A DNA stretch of 64,000 nt, from positions 28,611,275 through 28,675,274 of the forward strand of contig OZ020308.1 of NCBI GenBank assembly GCA_963971305.1. Reading direction: 5' to 3'. Under the pieces are notes generated by a model. It saw nothing but the letters and a program-made list of their open reading frames with translations. It had not been told where the DNA came from and searched no databases. This stretch comes from Arcuatula senhousia. Its lineage: Eukaryota > Mollusca > Bivalvia > Mytilida > Mytilidae. Position 1 is the first letter of the stretch. The number at the start of each line of letters is the position of its first letter. A program made the translations under genes and the position numbers. Of this stretch, positions 29,405 to 42,420 are shown one piece after another.

Positions 29405-32400
29405 ATGGGGTTTTTGTGACTGTCGCGTGCAATATTATGGTCTACATGATGATTTTCAGCTGGACTTATAAAATTAAATTAACTATATGATAATATATCT
29501 AAAATAGTTTTCAATAAACAAGCTTTCAAAACAATAAATGAACGCAATAACTAATAGAACAGTTTGCAAATTGATATCAAGGCAGAATTTAATTTGTTAT
29601 CAGTTTACAACGTTTTGATAGTATTATGTATTTTTTCTCACTTTCAACTTACATACATATGCGGCCACTTACTAGTAACATTTTCACAAATAATTATCAC
29701 TTATGAATTGTAACAATTTTTATGATATCGTCAATAGATATACCTTTAGGATTTTGCAATAACTGTAACATTCTAAATTTCACTCTCAGTAAAAACTTCC
29801 TCTTTCAGGCTGTAATAATTGATGTCATTTTCATCATTAACAATACCAACTAAATCAGTTAAGTTTTCTCTCATCTGAAATATTTTAAGACGCTCTCTAG
29901 TCGCCACTTGAACAGGATACAACCCAACACACTTCCCATGCGCCCAACATCTGCATACTCTGACATTCCCCTTACATGAAGCATCCTTCGTTTGTAAATC
30001 ACACCCGACTCACTGAAATCTGTTACAAAATCCTCATTCTCATGGATCACACAACAACAAAAACACTTACAGTCTCACCGCTGCTACACTCACCACCCAT
30101 TTCCTCTGAACACACAACACTCCTTGTTTGTACATTCTTGTCCAATTCACTTGGTCTCTTGGGTTTTATTGACACATTACTAACAGATAGTATATAGTTC
30201 CATCGTTGTTTTATCTGTTGTTTCAGCTTGAAGCGTGACATCAGACTCAGCTTTTCCCAGCTTTTTTCTATTTTACAATATTAAAAACGAAAGAATATGT
30301 GATATGTGCCAGAAAGACACAATCCACATATTGAAATGATGTAATAAATGTACAAAAGCAAAATTTCACTGCGTGTGAAGCGCTTTTCTCGATTAACCTT
30401 CATCAGACACGCTAGGAGTAAAAAACTTGGAAAACCGATAGAATATTAGATTTGATATAACAAAAACAGAAACCAAAAAATATTACAACAATGACCAAAC
30501 AGATAAATTTATCATTATTATAGAAATAGCCAAACGTTGTCAAATTTTCAAAATATGTAAACTGTGTCTTTCCAACACATATTCCAGTACTCGAAAGTAT
30601 ATAAGAGCATACAACTAAAGCACGGGGAAGTTTTCTACGACCTCCACACGGCACTAAAGCCAAACTCTGAAATAATATTAAAAACGAAACTTTGTGATTC
30701 TGAAATTGGTTTAAATAATTAGCCTAATAAGTACAACAATCAGCCAATCACCAATCTAAATAAACTCTAACCATTACGTTCAACAGAATTTTTAAACATT
30801 GGATGATAACAAATGAAGATTTTTTAGGGTCTGAATGGGACGTATTTTCTTGTAACCTTGGTCTTACAGTCAGTCACGGAGACAGTGCGGTGTCGTATCT
30901 GAAAAAAAAATGTGAAAATTTGTATAAGCCCTGGCATATCGAATAATTTGTGAAATATAAACACCGGAAGATTGTGACGTAGGTATGTTGCTTTAAGGTT
31001 AGGGAAATTAATCTTCTATTAAAGGTTTGAATCGTAAACTTTTGTGCTGAGATGACCACTCGGGTCATATTCGAGATGAAATCCAAGAATGATTTGAAGC
31101 AATTGGATTAGGTGGTTTCTTTTTATCTCTGCCTCAGCATGATATATATATATCGAAGGAAAAAGAGGGGAAAGAAAGGTCGTTAATATATTATATTCAA
31201 TTCGAACTCTTTATTGTCCTGATCACAGAAACTAAAATCATTTGGATTTTTTTCAGTTACTTCCTATTAAATTACTTCGTCGTTATCCTGTGGTATTTGT
31301 GTTGAATTGGCTTGTGAAAGTGACATGCTTAGGAATTGTTACATCTGTTTTAATTTCATTGAAGCAAAAGTCTTCTTACAAGCAAGCATCGCAGATGCGA
31401 GCCCTACGGCATTGTGAATGTTCCGAGATGTGCCAGAAATATACTGACGATAAAACCGGAACAGGTTTACTTTTACGGAGTGAAAAAAAAAATTAATAGG
31501 CACGGAGAAAGTAAAACGATCAACCCTCTGCATGGGCTTATAAAAATACATCATAATCTGTTATGCAAAAAATAAAATTCCAAAAACAGTGATAAAACCC
31601 TCATTCATCCACTTGTTTATTTTTACACACAGATTTTTATTTACACACCGTTCGGTCTTTTCCGCTGAAAAACTATTTTCCGGAAATTACCGAGCTAGCT
31701 TGAGGCAACATCGTCCCATTGACTAGTCCATGTAGTCATACCAAAGCATGATACTGACCTAGCTTTGTTGAATTCTAAGTAAGATAAAGAAACACATCCA
31801 TTTACTGAATAAAGCCTACTCCCCATGATAATATAAATAAAAGGTTTTTATCTGAAAATGAAAGAAGAGTCCGATCCTGTGGGTTTTCACTCACTCTCCT
31901 CAATCCTGCATGATATTTTTACTTCACCGTTTTTTCCGCCAGGTTTCTAGATGTACCTTCTGTTACCAATGCTTCAAATAAAACAGAAAATCTCAAAAAA
32001 CCTGACAAAATCTGAATGTTGTTTGGTCTGCTGAAGAACCGCGAAATACTCTGACAAGGAAATGACGTCACGTAATCCATAAAGGGATAATTTCGTCCCC
32101 GCTAAATGTCGTTCCAGAATGTAACAGGATTTATTATTTGCCCAAATATTAAATTGAATTTCTAATAAGTAGTTATTAATCCCAGATATTTTAACAACAA
32201 CTTTCTCGAGTGCATATGATTTGGGTTGGATGGGGTCAGATTTTGCTACTACCTATTTCCTTTTCTAAAAGTTCCCTCTTTACGTTACACTTATCCGGTC
32301 GAGCACATGGATTTATTTTTAAAAGGTATATAAATTTTTGATGCTCGCTAAAAAGGCAGGGCCTTAATCATATTACTCATATTGTGAGCTTTGGTCCATG

Positions 32401-33057
32401 CTTTGGTTTTTGTTGTGCAACGTGTATTGTTTCAAATGCTTCTGCAAAGAGGTTACTTCCTTAGATCCATATGTATGTATACAGCATACGAAGTTAAATG
32501 TTTCATTCATATCATTTGCAGTAAAAATTAATTCAGGTGTTTAGGTTGTAATGTCTTTCAATGTGATCCCGATTCCTTCAAACTCTTAACCACCTTTCCT
32601 CTGTTGAAATATCAGGAGGTAACCACATCTTTGTCTCAAGAATGACGTCCCGGCACTCGCTGTTTCGATGGAGACTAGAGCATGAAAATGATTCTTTGAT
32701 AATGACAATTTCTTTAAATGTTTCTTGTATAGGCACTCTCATCATTGTGTCCCGAACATTAAGTTCGTGATAATGGGTATGTTCAATGTATAAAATAGAG
32801 GGGCTAATTTCATACGTGCGGTAAAATTTACAATTAATGGTTCCGTCTCACCACTGCTGTATATAGTAGATTGCTCGGACTTATGTTAAAATAGATTCAC
32901 ACCTGAAGAAATTTTACTGTTGTTGGGAAAAGTTAGGTAGCTAGCTATATTTTTCCGAAAACCCAAACAAAGCAATGTCCAACATTTGCATTTACATGTG
33001 GTGATCAGTTGCCATTTGGCAGCAAGTTTGCGCTCTTGGTGTACGAAAATAGACGAT
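29405..33057. other. no gene supported
   Basis: AT-rich, with small frames under 90 codons, none with motifs or splice context. A piece related to the 27-kb dispersed repeat lies near 32390-32500. Confidence 0.5.
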
Positions 33058-33306
33058 AATGAGATGTGGAATAAGTGTACGCGACACAACAAACATAAAC
33101 AAACAGCAGTTAAAAAAATCACAACGGAAAACAGCAAGCACTCTTCAACATGACCATAGGTCACTGCCTACCGTCTTGCATTGGCCTAAGACTTATTATA
33201 CAATACAAAACTTTCACAACCGATCCCTAAATCATCAACGAAAGACCCAATTCTTGACATAAAACAGTTAACACAGAATGACAAGGACAAACAAAGGCTT
33301 TGGCAA
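33058..33306 (-). pseudogene. 5'-truncated PLE 3' terminus
   Basis: About 249 bases are nearly identical to the 3' end of the PLE at 19256-21997 (compare 19269-19515), starting at the same terminal GAGATGTGGAATAAGTG. Homology stops inside the 3' UTR after GGCTTTGGCAA. It is a dead-on-arrival insertion that helps define the PLE 3' end. The short open frame over it reflects the repeat only. Confidence 0.8.
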
Positions 33307-33639
33307 CCTTACATGTTGCCGAATTCTTAACGAAAAACTGACAAAACAGTTTATACCATCCCTTAGTAAATCAATTTCTATGTGACCAAGGCCAGGCAAA
33401 AGAAAAATATCCTCAAATTTTCGAGTAAATTTTTCTATATTTGGATTGTCAGCTATTCCATGGGTGTCTTTTAAGTGATTGCTTGATTTCTATTTTCCCT
33501 AAATTTTCGTTTTACACTCTGTACATACGAATAACCGTTCAATGAACCGAGATGCTAGGATGTATGATGAACCATCGCAACCGACGGCACACCGTCCTAC
33601 TATTGTTCCAAGAACTACGTACTTCTGCTTTGCTAAATA

Positions 33640-34245
33640 CATTCGGACTTCATTTGACAAAAGTGAAATAATAGCAAACCATAACTCTTTCAAGTCCTCT
33701 CTAGATGATCATTTAATGAAGGAATATGAAAAGTTACCATATTTGATTTCACAAAATACGTGCTTAAAAAGGTATATAGCTGGGTCTTCATCATGCTCAA
33801 CTTTCTAAGATCTTGTCTGCTGTCAAAGAAGGACAACAAACATACTGTGACACTATTTATATTCGTAGTGGAATCAATCACATGTTGACATGGTTGATCT
33901 TAAAGAATTCAAAAGATTTATTAGATAAATTTTCTGAGGTTTCTTCTTTGAAAATTTTTGCGTTTTTGTACACCACGAGAATCTTAATTGTAGTCTAAAA
34001 AAGAACTACTCGAGAATGTTTTTTTTTCAATTTCTAGGAACTTTGTATGATGTTATAATTATACATATTTTTTCAAGACATCTTATAAAGATAAAATTAC
34101 AGATTCCTTTAATATATCTACCAGAGTTAGAAATTACGGATCCCACCGAAGTCTTTTGCTTCACATGTACATCTGTGATTTTTATCTCGAATACGACAAG
34201 AGTGGTCAACTCAGTACAAAAAAAATACGATAAAAGAGTGAATTT
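33640..34245 (+). pseudogene. degenerate PLE RT fragment
   Basis: Fragments in changing frames match the 55844-56980 protein: RYIAGSSSCST, KILSAVKEGQQTYCDTIYIR, LKNSKDLLDKF, then after a deletion YLPELEITDPTE and KKYDKRVNF. Motifs B and C are lost. It ends where the hairpin-ended repeat at about 34243 begins. Confidence 0.7.
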
Positions 34246-35051
34246 TAACGATAAAGGGGAAATAACAACAATAAGGAGTCGTCCCATAATTTGAGTCAAT
34301 GAAAAGTTTTGTAGAGCTTTTGATGCTGAAAAAGGAAAGTTGCTTCGGATTTTCTCTATCTCTTAAACTTTTTGAGTTATAAGCTTAAAACTATGATCTG
34401 ACCCCTCTGTTCTATTTTTAGCAATGGCGGCGATGTTGGTTAGTCAGCATGCACAAATTTCACAAACTTGGTAGAGGACAACCTATAGATCAAGTGTACA
34501 AATTGTCAGAGCAATCCCTTCAGTAGTTTCAGAGAAAAAGATTTAGTTAAAGGGGAATAACTCTTGAACGGTTGATCTGACAGTTTTGACCCTGAATCGT
34601 TTTTGTAGATCTCAATGATCTACACAATTCTGCAATTCTAACTATTCCTCTTTCACTTACAGTTTTCAAGATAAAGTCAAATAACTGTGAAAATGGTTAA
34701 TTTTGACGATTAAGGGGAAATAACTCCTTTAAGGTGTCGTCCCACTACTTTGACTCAATCAAACATTTTGTAAAGGTTTTGATTCTAAAGAAGTGAGTTG
34801 CTTCGGATTTTCTCTTTCTCTTATACTTTTGGAATTATAAGCTTAAAACTATGGTCTGACCCCCCTGTTCTATTTTAAGCAACGGCGGCCACATTTGTTA
34901 GTCGGCGTGCACAAATTTCACAAACTTTGTAGAGGACATCCTACTAATCAAGTGTACAAAGCAATCCCTTCAGAGAAGATTTTTAAGAAAAATTAACGGA
35001 CGGACGACGGACGCTTATTGGTGACAATAGCTCACATCAGGTGAGCTTAAA
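34243..35051 (-). mobile_element. hairpin-ended element, copy H3
   Basis: Inverse orientation. It ends at about 35029-35047 with AGCTCACATCAGGTGAGCT, in which the inner arm of the long hairpin has been deleted. The interior repeats about every 470 bases. The opposite hairpin is missing, so the copy is truncated next to the PLE fragment at 33640-34245. Confidence 0.6.
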
Positions 35052-35540
35052 AAATCTCTGTAGTCATTGTTGCAATACTATTCTTTTACTTAAAACATTC
35101 AAATAGTTCCAGTCTATTTTCACGATAAAGCATATAACAGCAAATTTAGTTTAACGTCATTTCTGACTGGAAATTAACACGGTCGTTGTAAAGAGGGTTG
35201 ATTGTATAATGAAGGGCTTTTAAATGTGACTTTATAATGTGATGACAAATGTGTAACATGGTTACAACGCTCACAGAAAATGTTCTATTTATCTTTATTA
35301 TATAGATATAGGTGAAAGATCGTGATTTCCGAGTTAAATAAATTTCTAGATTTTCACGGAGTTAATTACAGGATTTATTTAACTCGCGTGCGAATTTATC
35401 TAACCCTCGTGAAGTTTCCCGCGAAAAATACGTAACTGAGATTATTGCGCAATACACAATTCATTAATCAATAATTTCTTTCGTTTTAATTATTTGATGA
35501 TTAAAATTCACGTTTTTTCAAAATTATCCTTATAATAAAT

Positions 35541-35712
35541 AGTATAACTAATTCGGGGTGACGAATATCAATTTTAATGTCACTCGTGTCGAATAACGCT
35601 AGGGGATTCAACTCGTGCGCGGAACAAGTTCCGCGCACTTGTTGAATCCTGGCGTTATTCGAGACTCGTGACATTAAAATTGATATTCGCCACCCCTCAT
35701 TAGTTATACTAT
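35541..35712. mobile_element. 172-bp near-perfect palindrome
   Basis: The arms start AGTATAACTAATT and end with its complement. They pair through GACGAATATCAATTTTAATG and the GCGTTATTCGA segment to a centre at CGCGGAACAAGTTCCGCG (35618-35635). This is a foldback-type MITE; adjacent AT-rich bases prevent a clear target duplication call. Similar TCACTCGTG phrases appear in the intron palindrome at 8153-8330. Confidence 0.65.
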
Positions 35713-35748
35713 AATGCTCGTCAGTTTCTAGAAAGAATTTTATGTTAA

Positions 35749-36418
35749 AGGCATATTGTCTACGGCAAACTCCTTTTTTTTACCCCTCAATTTTTTGGTG
35801 TCAATTAGACCAAAATGCAATAAAATGAATATTGAAAAACAAATTTGCTACAAATTTTGTCTCAAAAGTAGTTTATTTTGATTAAAATAGCTCGACAATA
35901 TTGATTGATATTTTATTTACCTGCACTACGTCACATTGACACAGATTTAGACTGAGTAGTTTTAACACGGACACTAATCGGAATCTCGAGTTTTGTCCCC
36001 GAATACATTGATATGTTGAAAAAAATACCGATATTTTTCGTGTTCACCTTTTAAATAACATTCAAAACTTAATACAGGCAATAATTGTCAGTTTTATTCA
36101 TTAAGTAGCTCTAATATTCGGTTGCCGTTTAAATTTTCTTCCGAGCTAAAACTTCGAGAAACAGATTATGCACCACGTGCAAGAACTATTGAAGTTTTCA
36201 ATCAAAGATAGTATAGTGCGCATGCTTACAGCTCATCTACATCTCATGAATATGAATTTTTGTAAAGCTTTACAAATATTATTTATTTTTCAATTTTTGA
36301 AGTAATTAAGAACCCTAGTGGTATTTTGAAAGTTTGTATCTTTCTAAATAAACAAAACGAATAGTCTGACGACAATTTTTTGGTTACAAAAAAATATTTT
36401 TGCGTAGACAATATGCCT
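35749..36418. mobile_element. AGGCATATTGTCTA family, copy 2 (internally deleted)
   Basis: 670 bp in inverse orientation to copy 1, with the same ends and TTAA on both sides. It matches copy 1 over both flanks but has about 35 bases in place of the 650-bp middle module. TTAA flanks recall piggyBac-type insertion, but without a transposase this is only a suggestion. Confidence 0.7.
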
Positions 36419-36474
36419 TTAAAAAAAAAGGTGAAAATATGGGCAAAATTAACAAAAGTTATAGAAACAGACGA

Positions 36475-36695
36475 TTAATTTTACAAGTTTTAAACAGACA
36501 CAAACACATAAAAAACAGACACCAATTTATAATAAACAGACAAGAAATTTATAAACAGGCATAAAATGCAAAAAAAAACGGACATAAATTTTATAAACAG
36601 ACAAACAATTATGTTAAACAGACAAACAAATACAAAAACAGACATAAAAGTTTACAAACAGACAACTGTAAATAGACAAACAGACGTTTTGAAAA
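36475..36695 (+). repeat. short tandem repeat with AAACAGAC core
   Basis: Irregular 20-35 base units carrying AACAGACA separated by A/T-rich spacers. No gene is present. Confidence 0.65.
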
Positions 36696-37904
36696 AAAAA
36701 CTCACAGAGGGCGTGACGATTAGTGTTACATAAACCCGAAACAGGACCAAAGGTTTTTAGAACGTTACTTTTTTCTATTTCAACATAATGCTTCGAGAAA
36801 AAATAGATCAATGGCTTTATAATTTGCATAGCACGCATCATAGACCAGCATATTTCAAAATATAGTTTTATATTAACATGTTGCCAAATCGCATATTTCT
36901 CCCCAAATCCAATTTCTCCTGAATTCGTATTTTGTTGTGGTAGGGTGGAAAAGAGGAATCATATCTAGATTATTTCACCAAAAGACACATTGTTTATACA
37001 TATTCAAATTGGTTTGATCTAAAATGACGAGGAAACTTTGTAATTGAGTCATAGTCATAATTGGAGAGTAGTTAAGAGTTAAATGCAGAAACGAACGTGC
37101 ATCATCTGTCTAGCAAAAGACCTATGCTTTTTAGCGTTCTCCCAACTTATTGGAAACCTATTTCGCGTGTTTAAAACGTGTAAACAGCGCCCAAAATGCC
37201 ATTGTAACTGACATGAGGCGCATCGACCCCAAAACTCTATAGGTATTAATGAAATACCTAGAAAAAAGACAATCTTAAAACTTTTACAACTCAAACCTGA
37301 AAGATAAATAATATAGTTCACATATAATGTATATATTATACTGAGACATAGCAAACAATGTAAAATATCCTGGAAATATCCTAAATTGCACTGCTTCATG
37401 TGCTAAGGAGTAATGCAATAACTAACAAAGCTACAAGTTCCATATCTAGATATGAATGATTTATATCGCTTGACTATAATATTGGAACTGTTATAGGAAT
37501 CTCTATATGTACCAAACTCGGTTTTATTAAAATGTTATTCTATTGTTTGCAAATACACCTCTTGATATATTCATGCTTATATTAACTCATGAATATGTAA
37601 GAGATTCAAACTTGTAAACATTATTATTTTTACTCATTAATTCATATATAAATTATAATACACCTAACCGAATAATCATATACCAAACTTCCAACCCTTG
37701 TGGTCGAATAAAACAGAATAAATTTTCAATTGATACCCGTCCTACTTGCAAGCAATACATAACTGTAGGACAAAAATTAAATAAAACAGAAGTTTCAGCA
37801 ATAAAAATGATAAGATCAATAGTTTATATCGACTATTTGAAATTTATTAAAAATTATATTACAAAAATTTAATATATTTTAATGAAAATACTGACTGCAA
37901 GAAG

Positions 37905-38120
37905 CAGAGGTACCAATGGGGTATCCGAATGTCAAAAGTCCGAAAGGGCAGAGACTAAACCAGTAAACACAAACAAGAACGGGACAAAAACAGACAACAC
38001 GTAAAACATGGAAACACAAAACAACTGAATATCAATCAACAACGCGAACTCCAGTCGAAACAAGAGTGAACTCAGGTGCTCCGGAAGAGTAAGCAGTTCC
38101 TGCTTGCTATAGCAACATAT
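37905..38120 (-). repeat. solo PLE 3' tail
   Basis: On the minus strand it matches the tail family, from GGAACTGCTTACTCTTCC to CCCCATTGGTACCTCTG. No RT sequence adjoins it, so it is a strongly 5'-truncated insertion. Confidence 0.7.
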
Positions 38121-38883
38121 GGAATAGCAAAATGTATAAGTGCAGCACAAAAGATGCGTGTGCATAAAGAAGCCAATCAATTTGTGCTACGAAAGTTTGG
38201 AACCAAATGCTCCATTCAGTATTTAATTGATTATAACCTAAAACCTTTTAATATATCATGCCTTTATCTGCTTATCTGCTTATGAACTTGGAGGTAAGTA
38301 ATGCTACATTAATTACGAGAATACTTTCGATCGCTTAAATATAACTAGTATATCGGATCATAAAGTAACCACAAAAAGAAACGATACCATGCAAGCCAAT
38401 GCAAATTCAACTGACTAAAATTTTGTCGTCTCATAAGTTTATAAAAAATACCCAATACTACAATATATTGCCGACGGGACATTAAGCATACAACAATTAT
38501 TCAATCAATTGATTTGGTTAGTTTTTCAAACCAAACCGAGCCTGCAAAAGTGAACCACGGTTCGTTTTGAGTAAACCGTGATTTGCTGCATTGTATTTTG
38601 CTTTAGTCAAGCAAACCAAACCAAAGCATAAAAATAAACTAAATGTTTGCCCTTGGATCACTTTTGTCCAGGTTAGGTTTGGGCCCATCTGTGTAATAGC
38701 ATACAGAATAACATTTGTGTAACGTTTTATAAAGATCCCCAAGTCTTCCTTACACGCAGTGTGTGTGTGTTTATAAATACGAAATTGTAATAAACGAATA
38801 GCAGTTTTGGCTAATGCAACAAGTTCTCCGACAAATATATATTGTAAATATCTTCATTTTCAGTGTCTATTGGATCAGCATTG

Positions 38884-39253
38884 ATGAAAATGTTTGTAAC
38901 AACTTTCATACATGTTCTGATGATTGCTGGAATGACCATTAACACTGAATCAGCACCAGTTAACATGTGGGCTGATACCGGACCATATTTTTTATACTGA
39001 CGAATATTATTATGATATCGATGAATATTATGATGATACAATCGACAACAAGGAAAGAACTACTGATGATGCACTGAGCATAAAGGCCGTATCGGGAACT
39101 ACTCACTTCGCACCGACAATGAATAATGAGTCTTTGGTAGAAGACGGATTGATTGCCAAGGAGGAGCGTTTTTTTATGGATGATCAGATCAGTGACGATT
39201 ATTATAGGCCTATCATTGTGAAGGTACGAAGTGACGGATCGACAGGTCGATGA
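38884..39253 (+). CDS. candidate small secreted acidic Tyr/Asp-rich protein, one frameshift
   Basis: I do not recognise this protein. ATG at 38884 opens a clear signal peptide: MKMFVTTFIHVLMIAG, then MTINTESA, predicted cut before PVNMW. The frame breaks at TGA 38998-39000, just after a six-T run (38988-38993). Reading past one extra T continues into DEYYYDIDEYYDDTIDN and ends RPIIVKVRSDGSTGR at TGA 39251-39253, about 122 residues in all. The mature part has many Asp, Glu and Tyr, no Cys and no dibasic neuropeptide-style cleavage sites. A splice-acceptor-like CTTCATTTTCAG ends at 38863, suggesting a 5' UTR exon upstream, and AATAAA follows at 39289. Alternatives are a decayed gene or an assembly error in the homopolymer. 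Confidence 0.55.
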
Positions 39254-39288
39254 GCCTATTGTGAATGAATGGATATCGATGTTTTACA

Positions 39289-39294
39289 AATAAA
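39289..39294 (+). promoter_or_regulatory. candidate poly(A) signal of the secreted-protein gene
   Basis: AATAAA begins 36 bases after the stop codon of the candidate secreted-protein frame, a normal spacing for a short 3' UTR. This supports 38864-39300 being a terminal exon. Confidence 0.45.
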
Positions 39295-41954
39295 TCTTTG
39301 AATATGTATTATCTCATAAAGGCCATATAAATTGAATGAAAACTAGATATAAGGTATTGGCGTATTTGGCTGCAGATGTATAATATGATAAATAATTACA
39401 TTCATATATGTAGAAACAAAAAACTCAAAATTGTTCAAATATATAAATTGGTTACCGCAAATTATGGCAACCACAACTTACAAGATATTATTTCAACGTG
39501 AATATCACAGGTGTAAATAATTTATAAATGATTGACTGTACGTAGCAAAAGTCAAGTATTTCTATGAAAACTAAGAAATTGAAACTTAAGCAGCGAAAAT
39601 CGCTTAAGAAAAGTTAGCAAAAACACACTCAACACAATTTTTAAAAATTGTCTGTTGACAAATGTCCAAATGTATCCTGCCGCTCAGAATCAACAACATC
39701 TAGATCAGCATCATCTTCTTCAGCAATATCAAAACATTCGTGCCCATGGAACTAGGAAGCTGAAATAAAAATGAAAACAAACAGCAATAACTGAACTTTA
39801 TAGAGGGAGGGAGTTGGGTTGGGATAATTTTTTCGGACCTGGCGATGAATCTATTGAAGCTGAAATTTTTATTACCGGAACAATCAAATTGGTTCAACCA
39901 TCAGCCACAAATTCTATAACTTACATGTAACCTTCGAAGCAGAACAATGGCCTCTGCGATAAATGAATTTAAGTATCAGTACTTAAATTCTATTATTGAC
40001 AATGAAATGCACTGAAATTAAACCTCCTTCTAATGGGTTTTAATAAAATGTTCAACCAAAGTGTAAATGTTTCTCATTACTTTAATCTTACAAAATACTT
40101 AAATCATGAATATGATGAAAGAAAGAACTATTTGCAATTTTTTTCAGACGAAAACTGTACATGACGCGTTGTTAAAAATAGCAATAAAAAATAAGGAATA
40201 ATGTTCATAAAGTAACTCTAACATGTGGCTTGAGTGCATGAAATTGTATCAATTGTAAATCCTTTTAATATCTAAGAGTTGAATGTTTGTATTTTGATGT
40301 TTCATTTGCGTGTTGAACGTAGCACATTTAGCGCTTCATGTCAAAAATGTGCGATCGATCAACGGTTTTACAACCATAGGAGACATCAAAATACAAACAT
40401 TTAATTCTTATAATTACATTTTAATATTTTTTAAGTTGTATCTGATTTTTCGTTTTGTTTTGTGGTGTATATTCGTGTTTTTTATTTGCGCATTAATATC
40501 CAAATGCAAATTCAAGTTGTGAGAGAACAAATTTTAGTAGTGCGTATAGTAAGGTCATGACCCGACTACGGCCACGTGAAACAAGTGACATTGCATCGAG
40601 ATATGAAAGACGATTCAACGTGTCAATTAATCAATAGATTTTCCGCATTTTAATTATATGCACGGCACATGTAATTATTAGAAATTAACTAGCAAAAAAG
40701 ACGCAAATAACTGAAAAAGCACGGCAATATACAATACATCTTAAACATTGACTTGACTTAGAACATATCTTTAAAAAATTGATAAAATGTCACAAAAGTG
40801 AGAAGTGTTTCATTTAAAAGCATTATAAGCCTTTAGACCCTAACCCTTTTGTTTAAGTTTAGCCCTTCATGGGCTCTTGTATTGTAATGAGGTCTGTATT
40901 TTTGGTGTTATTGTATAACTTGACCTCTTCTTCTAAAATGAATCCTAACCCTAACCATTTGGTTTACGTTTAGCCTTTATTGGTTTTTGTATCGTGATGG
41001 AGGTATAACCCCCTTCCCCCTTGAGTACCGAGTACTCTTAAATGTTGCTTCGAGTACCGAGTACTGCTTTATTTTTTCCCTGAGTACCGAGTACTAAATG
41101 TACTGTTTCAAAACTTAATAAAAAACATATTAACAGTTGTGGACCGTCATATCTATATTCATCGTAGGTATTTTATGTATATATATGGCTGACTTATATT
41201 GGAATAAAATCTTTCGAATTTGGCTTCATTGTTCTAACATTTTGGTTTTGAGTACTTTTCTTGGTTTTTGGCTAGTTCCAATGTTTTGATTCAAATGCCT
41301 CAAATGCTACTACATCTTCGCTAGATGAGAGCTAGCGGATCATAACCCTTGGCTAGCGAAGATGATGCTACTGATGTGAGGTTACTTCTTGATATATCAA
41401 AAATTGCATATCCAAATTAACCGTTTAAATACCCGTTTTGGTATTTGTTTTTTTTTTCAAGGTGCTGAAATTGAAAAACAAAGCATAATAGACAGACAAC
41501 ACAAGTCTTAGTAATTAATAATGATTGTTAGGCAATGAATCATATCTGGAAGCTAAATCAAGAATGGAAGCCAGAAAAGTTGTCAGAGCTGATAGATATA
41601 TAAAATCTTTTAAGAAATTAAACTCCAAGAGTGTCTGATAAATGGAGCTCTATATGGTCATAGTGACTTTGAAATAAGTTCTTCATTGTCTCATTTACAA
41701 TGCTCGAAAACAATCTGGCAGAGCAAAAGTGAAATAGAGAAATCTACTTCATTGCAAAAATTCTTGAGTCAGGGCAACAAGAGTCAGTAAAAGACTGAGT
41801 TCACTACTTCTTCAGATGGTGAACGTAAAATTCCAAAAAACTGCAACCTGTGAACCAAATGTACCAAAACTCCTAACAATTAAGAGGCCAAAACTTCAGT
41901 AAATTTCTTTATACTTATAAACTTTGAGGTCACATTTACTAGTGTAAAGTAACC

Positions 41955-42420
41955 ACTTTGGGGCCCGGTCGGCGAATGGGTCCGCAGCAGAGCCTAGCTT
42001 GTCGTAAGAGGCGACTAGGGGTCTTGGGATTCCGACGTCGGGTCAGTGCTCAGCCCACAGAGCGACCAAGTGTGTACCCTAGGTGGCTGAATAGGGTGGC
42101 CCTCGTCCATGGGGGTTGTCTGTTCTATAACCCGGAAACCCTGATTGCTGCCCATAGCGGCCACGCTTGTACGTAAATTTTCCATCCAATACCCACCTCC
42201 CTCCTTTTTCTGTGGTTCTTCAAAATCAATCTAGTTAAAACCATATCTTGTATTTTTGTCCACTTCATTACCGTTTGATTGCAGTAACGAAGTGGACAAA
42301 AATACAAGATATGGTTTAAACTAGATTGCTTCAAAATTTACCGTTCCTTTGTTTCCACCATACCCCTATATTTCATTTATGATCTTTTTCCTTTTATCTT
42401 TTTTAGACATTTTTACCTAG
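41955..42420 (+). repeat. dispersed SINE-like repeat, copy 3
   Basis: It begins near GGGCCCGGTCGGCGAATGGG and includes GCAGCAGAGCCTAGCTTG and CGACGTCGGGTCAGTGCTCA. It shares most of its length with 10409-11050 (inverse) and part with 6585-6869. Higher GC than its surroundings. No tRNA-type promoter box was identified, so SINE-like refers to size and dispersal only. Confidence 0.6.
42227..42328. mobile_element. 102-bp foldback MITE with 9-bp target-site duplication
   Basis: The arms are 45 bases (42227-42271 and 42284-42328) with about two mismatches, around a 12-base loop. The ends are CAATCTAGTT / AACTAGATTG. It is flanked on both sides by CTTCAAAAT (42218-42226 and 42329-42337). The host repeat reads TCTTTAAAATTTACTGTTCC without insertion at about 6702, which confirms the empty site. 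A 9-bp duplication with long arms would fit a Mutator-like origin. Confidence 0.85.

Noticed and set aside
37079..37399. 106-codon minus-strand frame with a hydrophobic half and a Cys-containing tail
   Set aside because: No recognisable domain; the tail has the look of a dispersed repeat and no splice or start context supports it.
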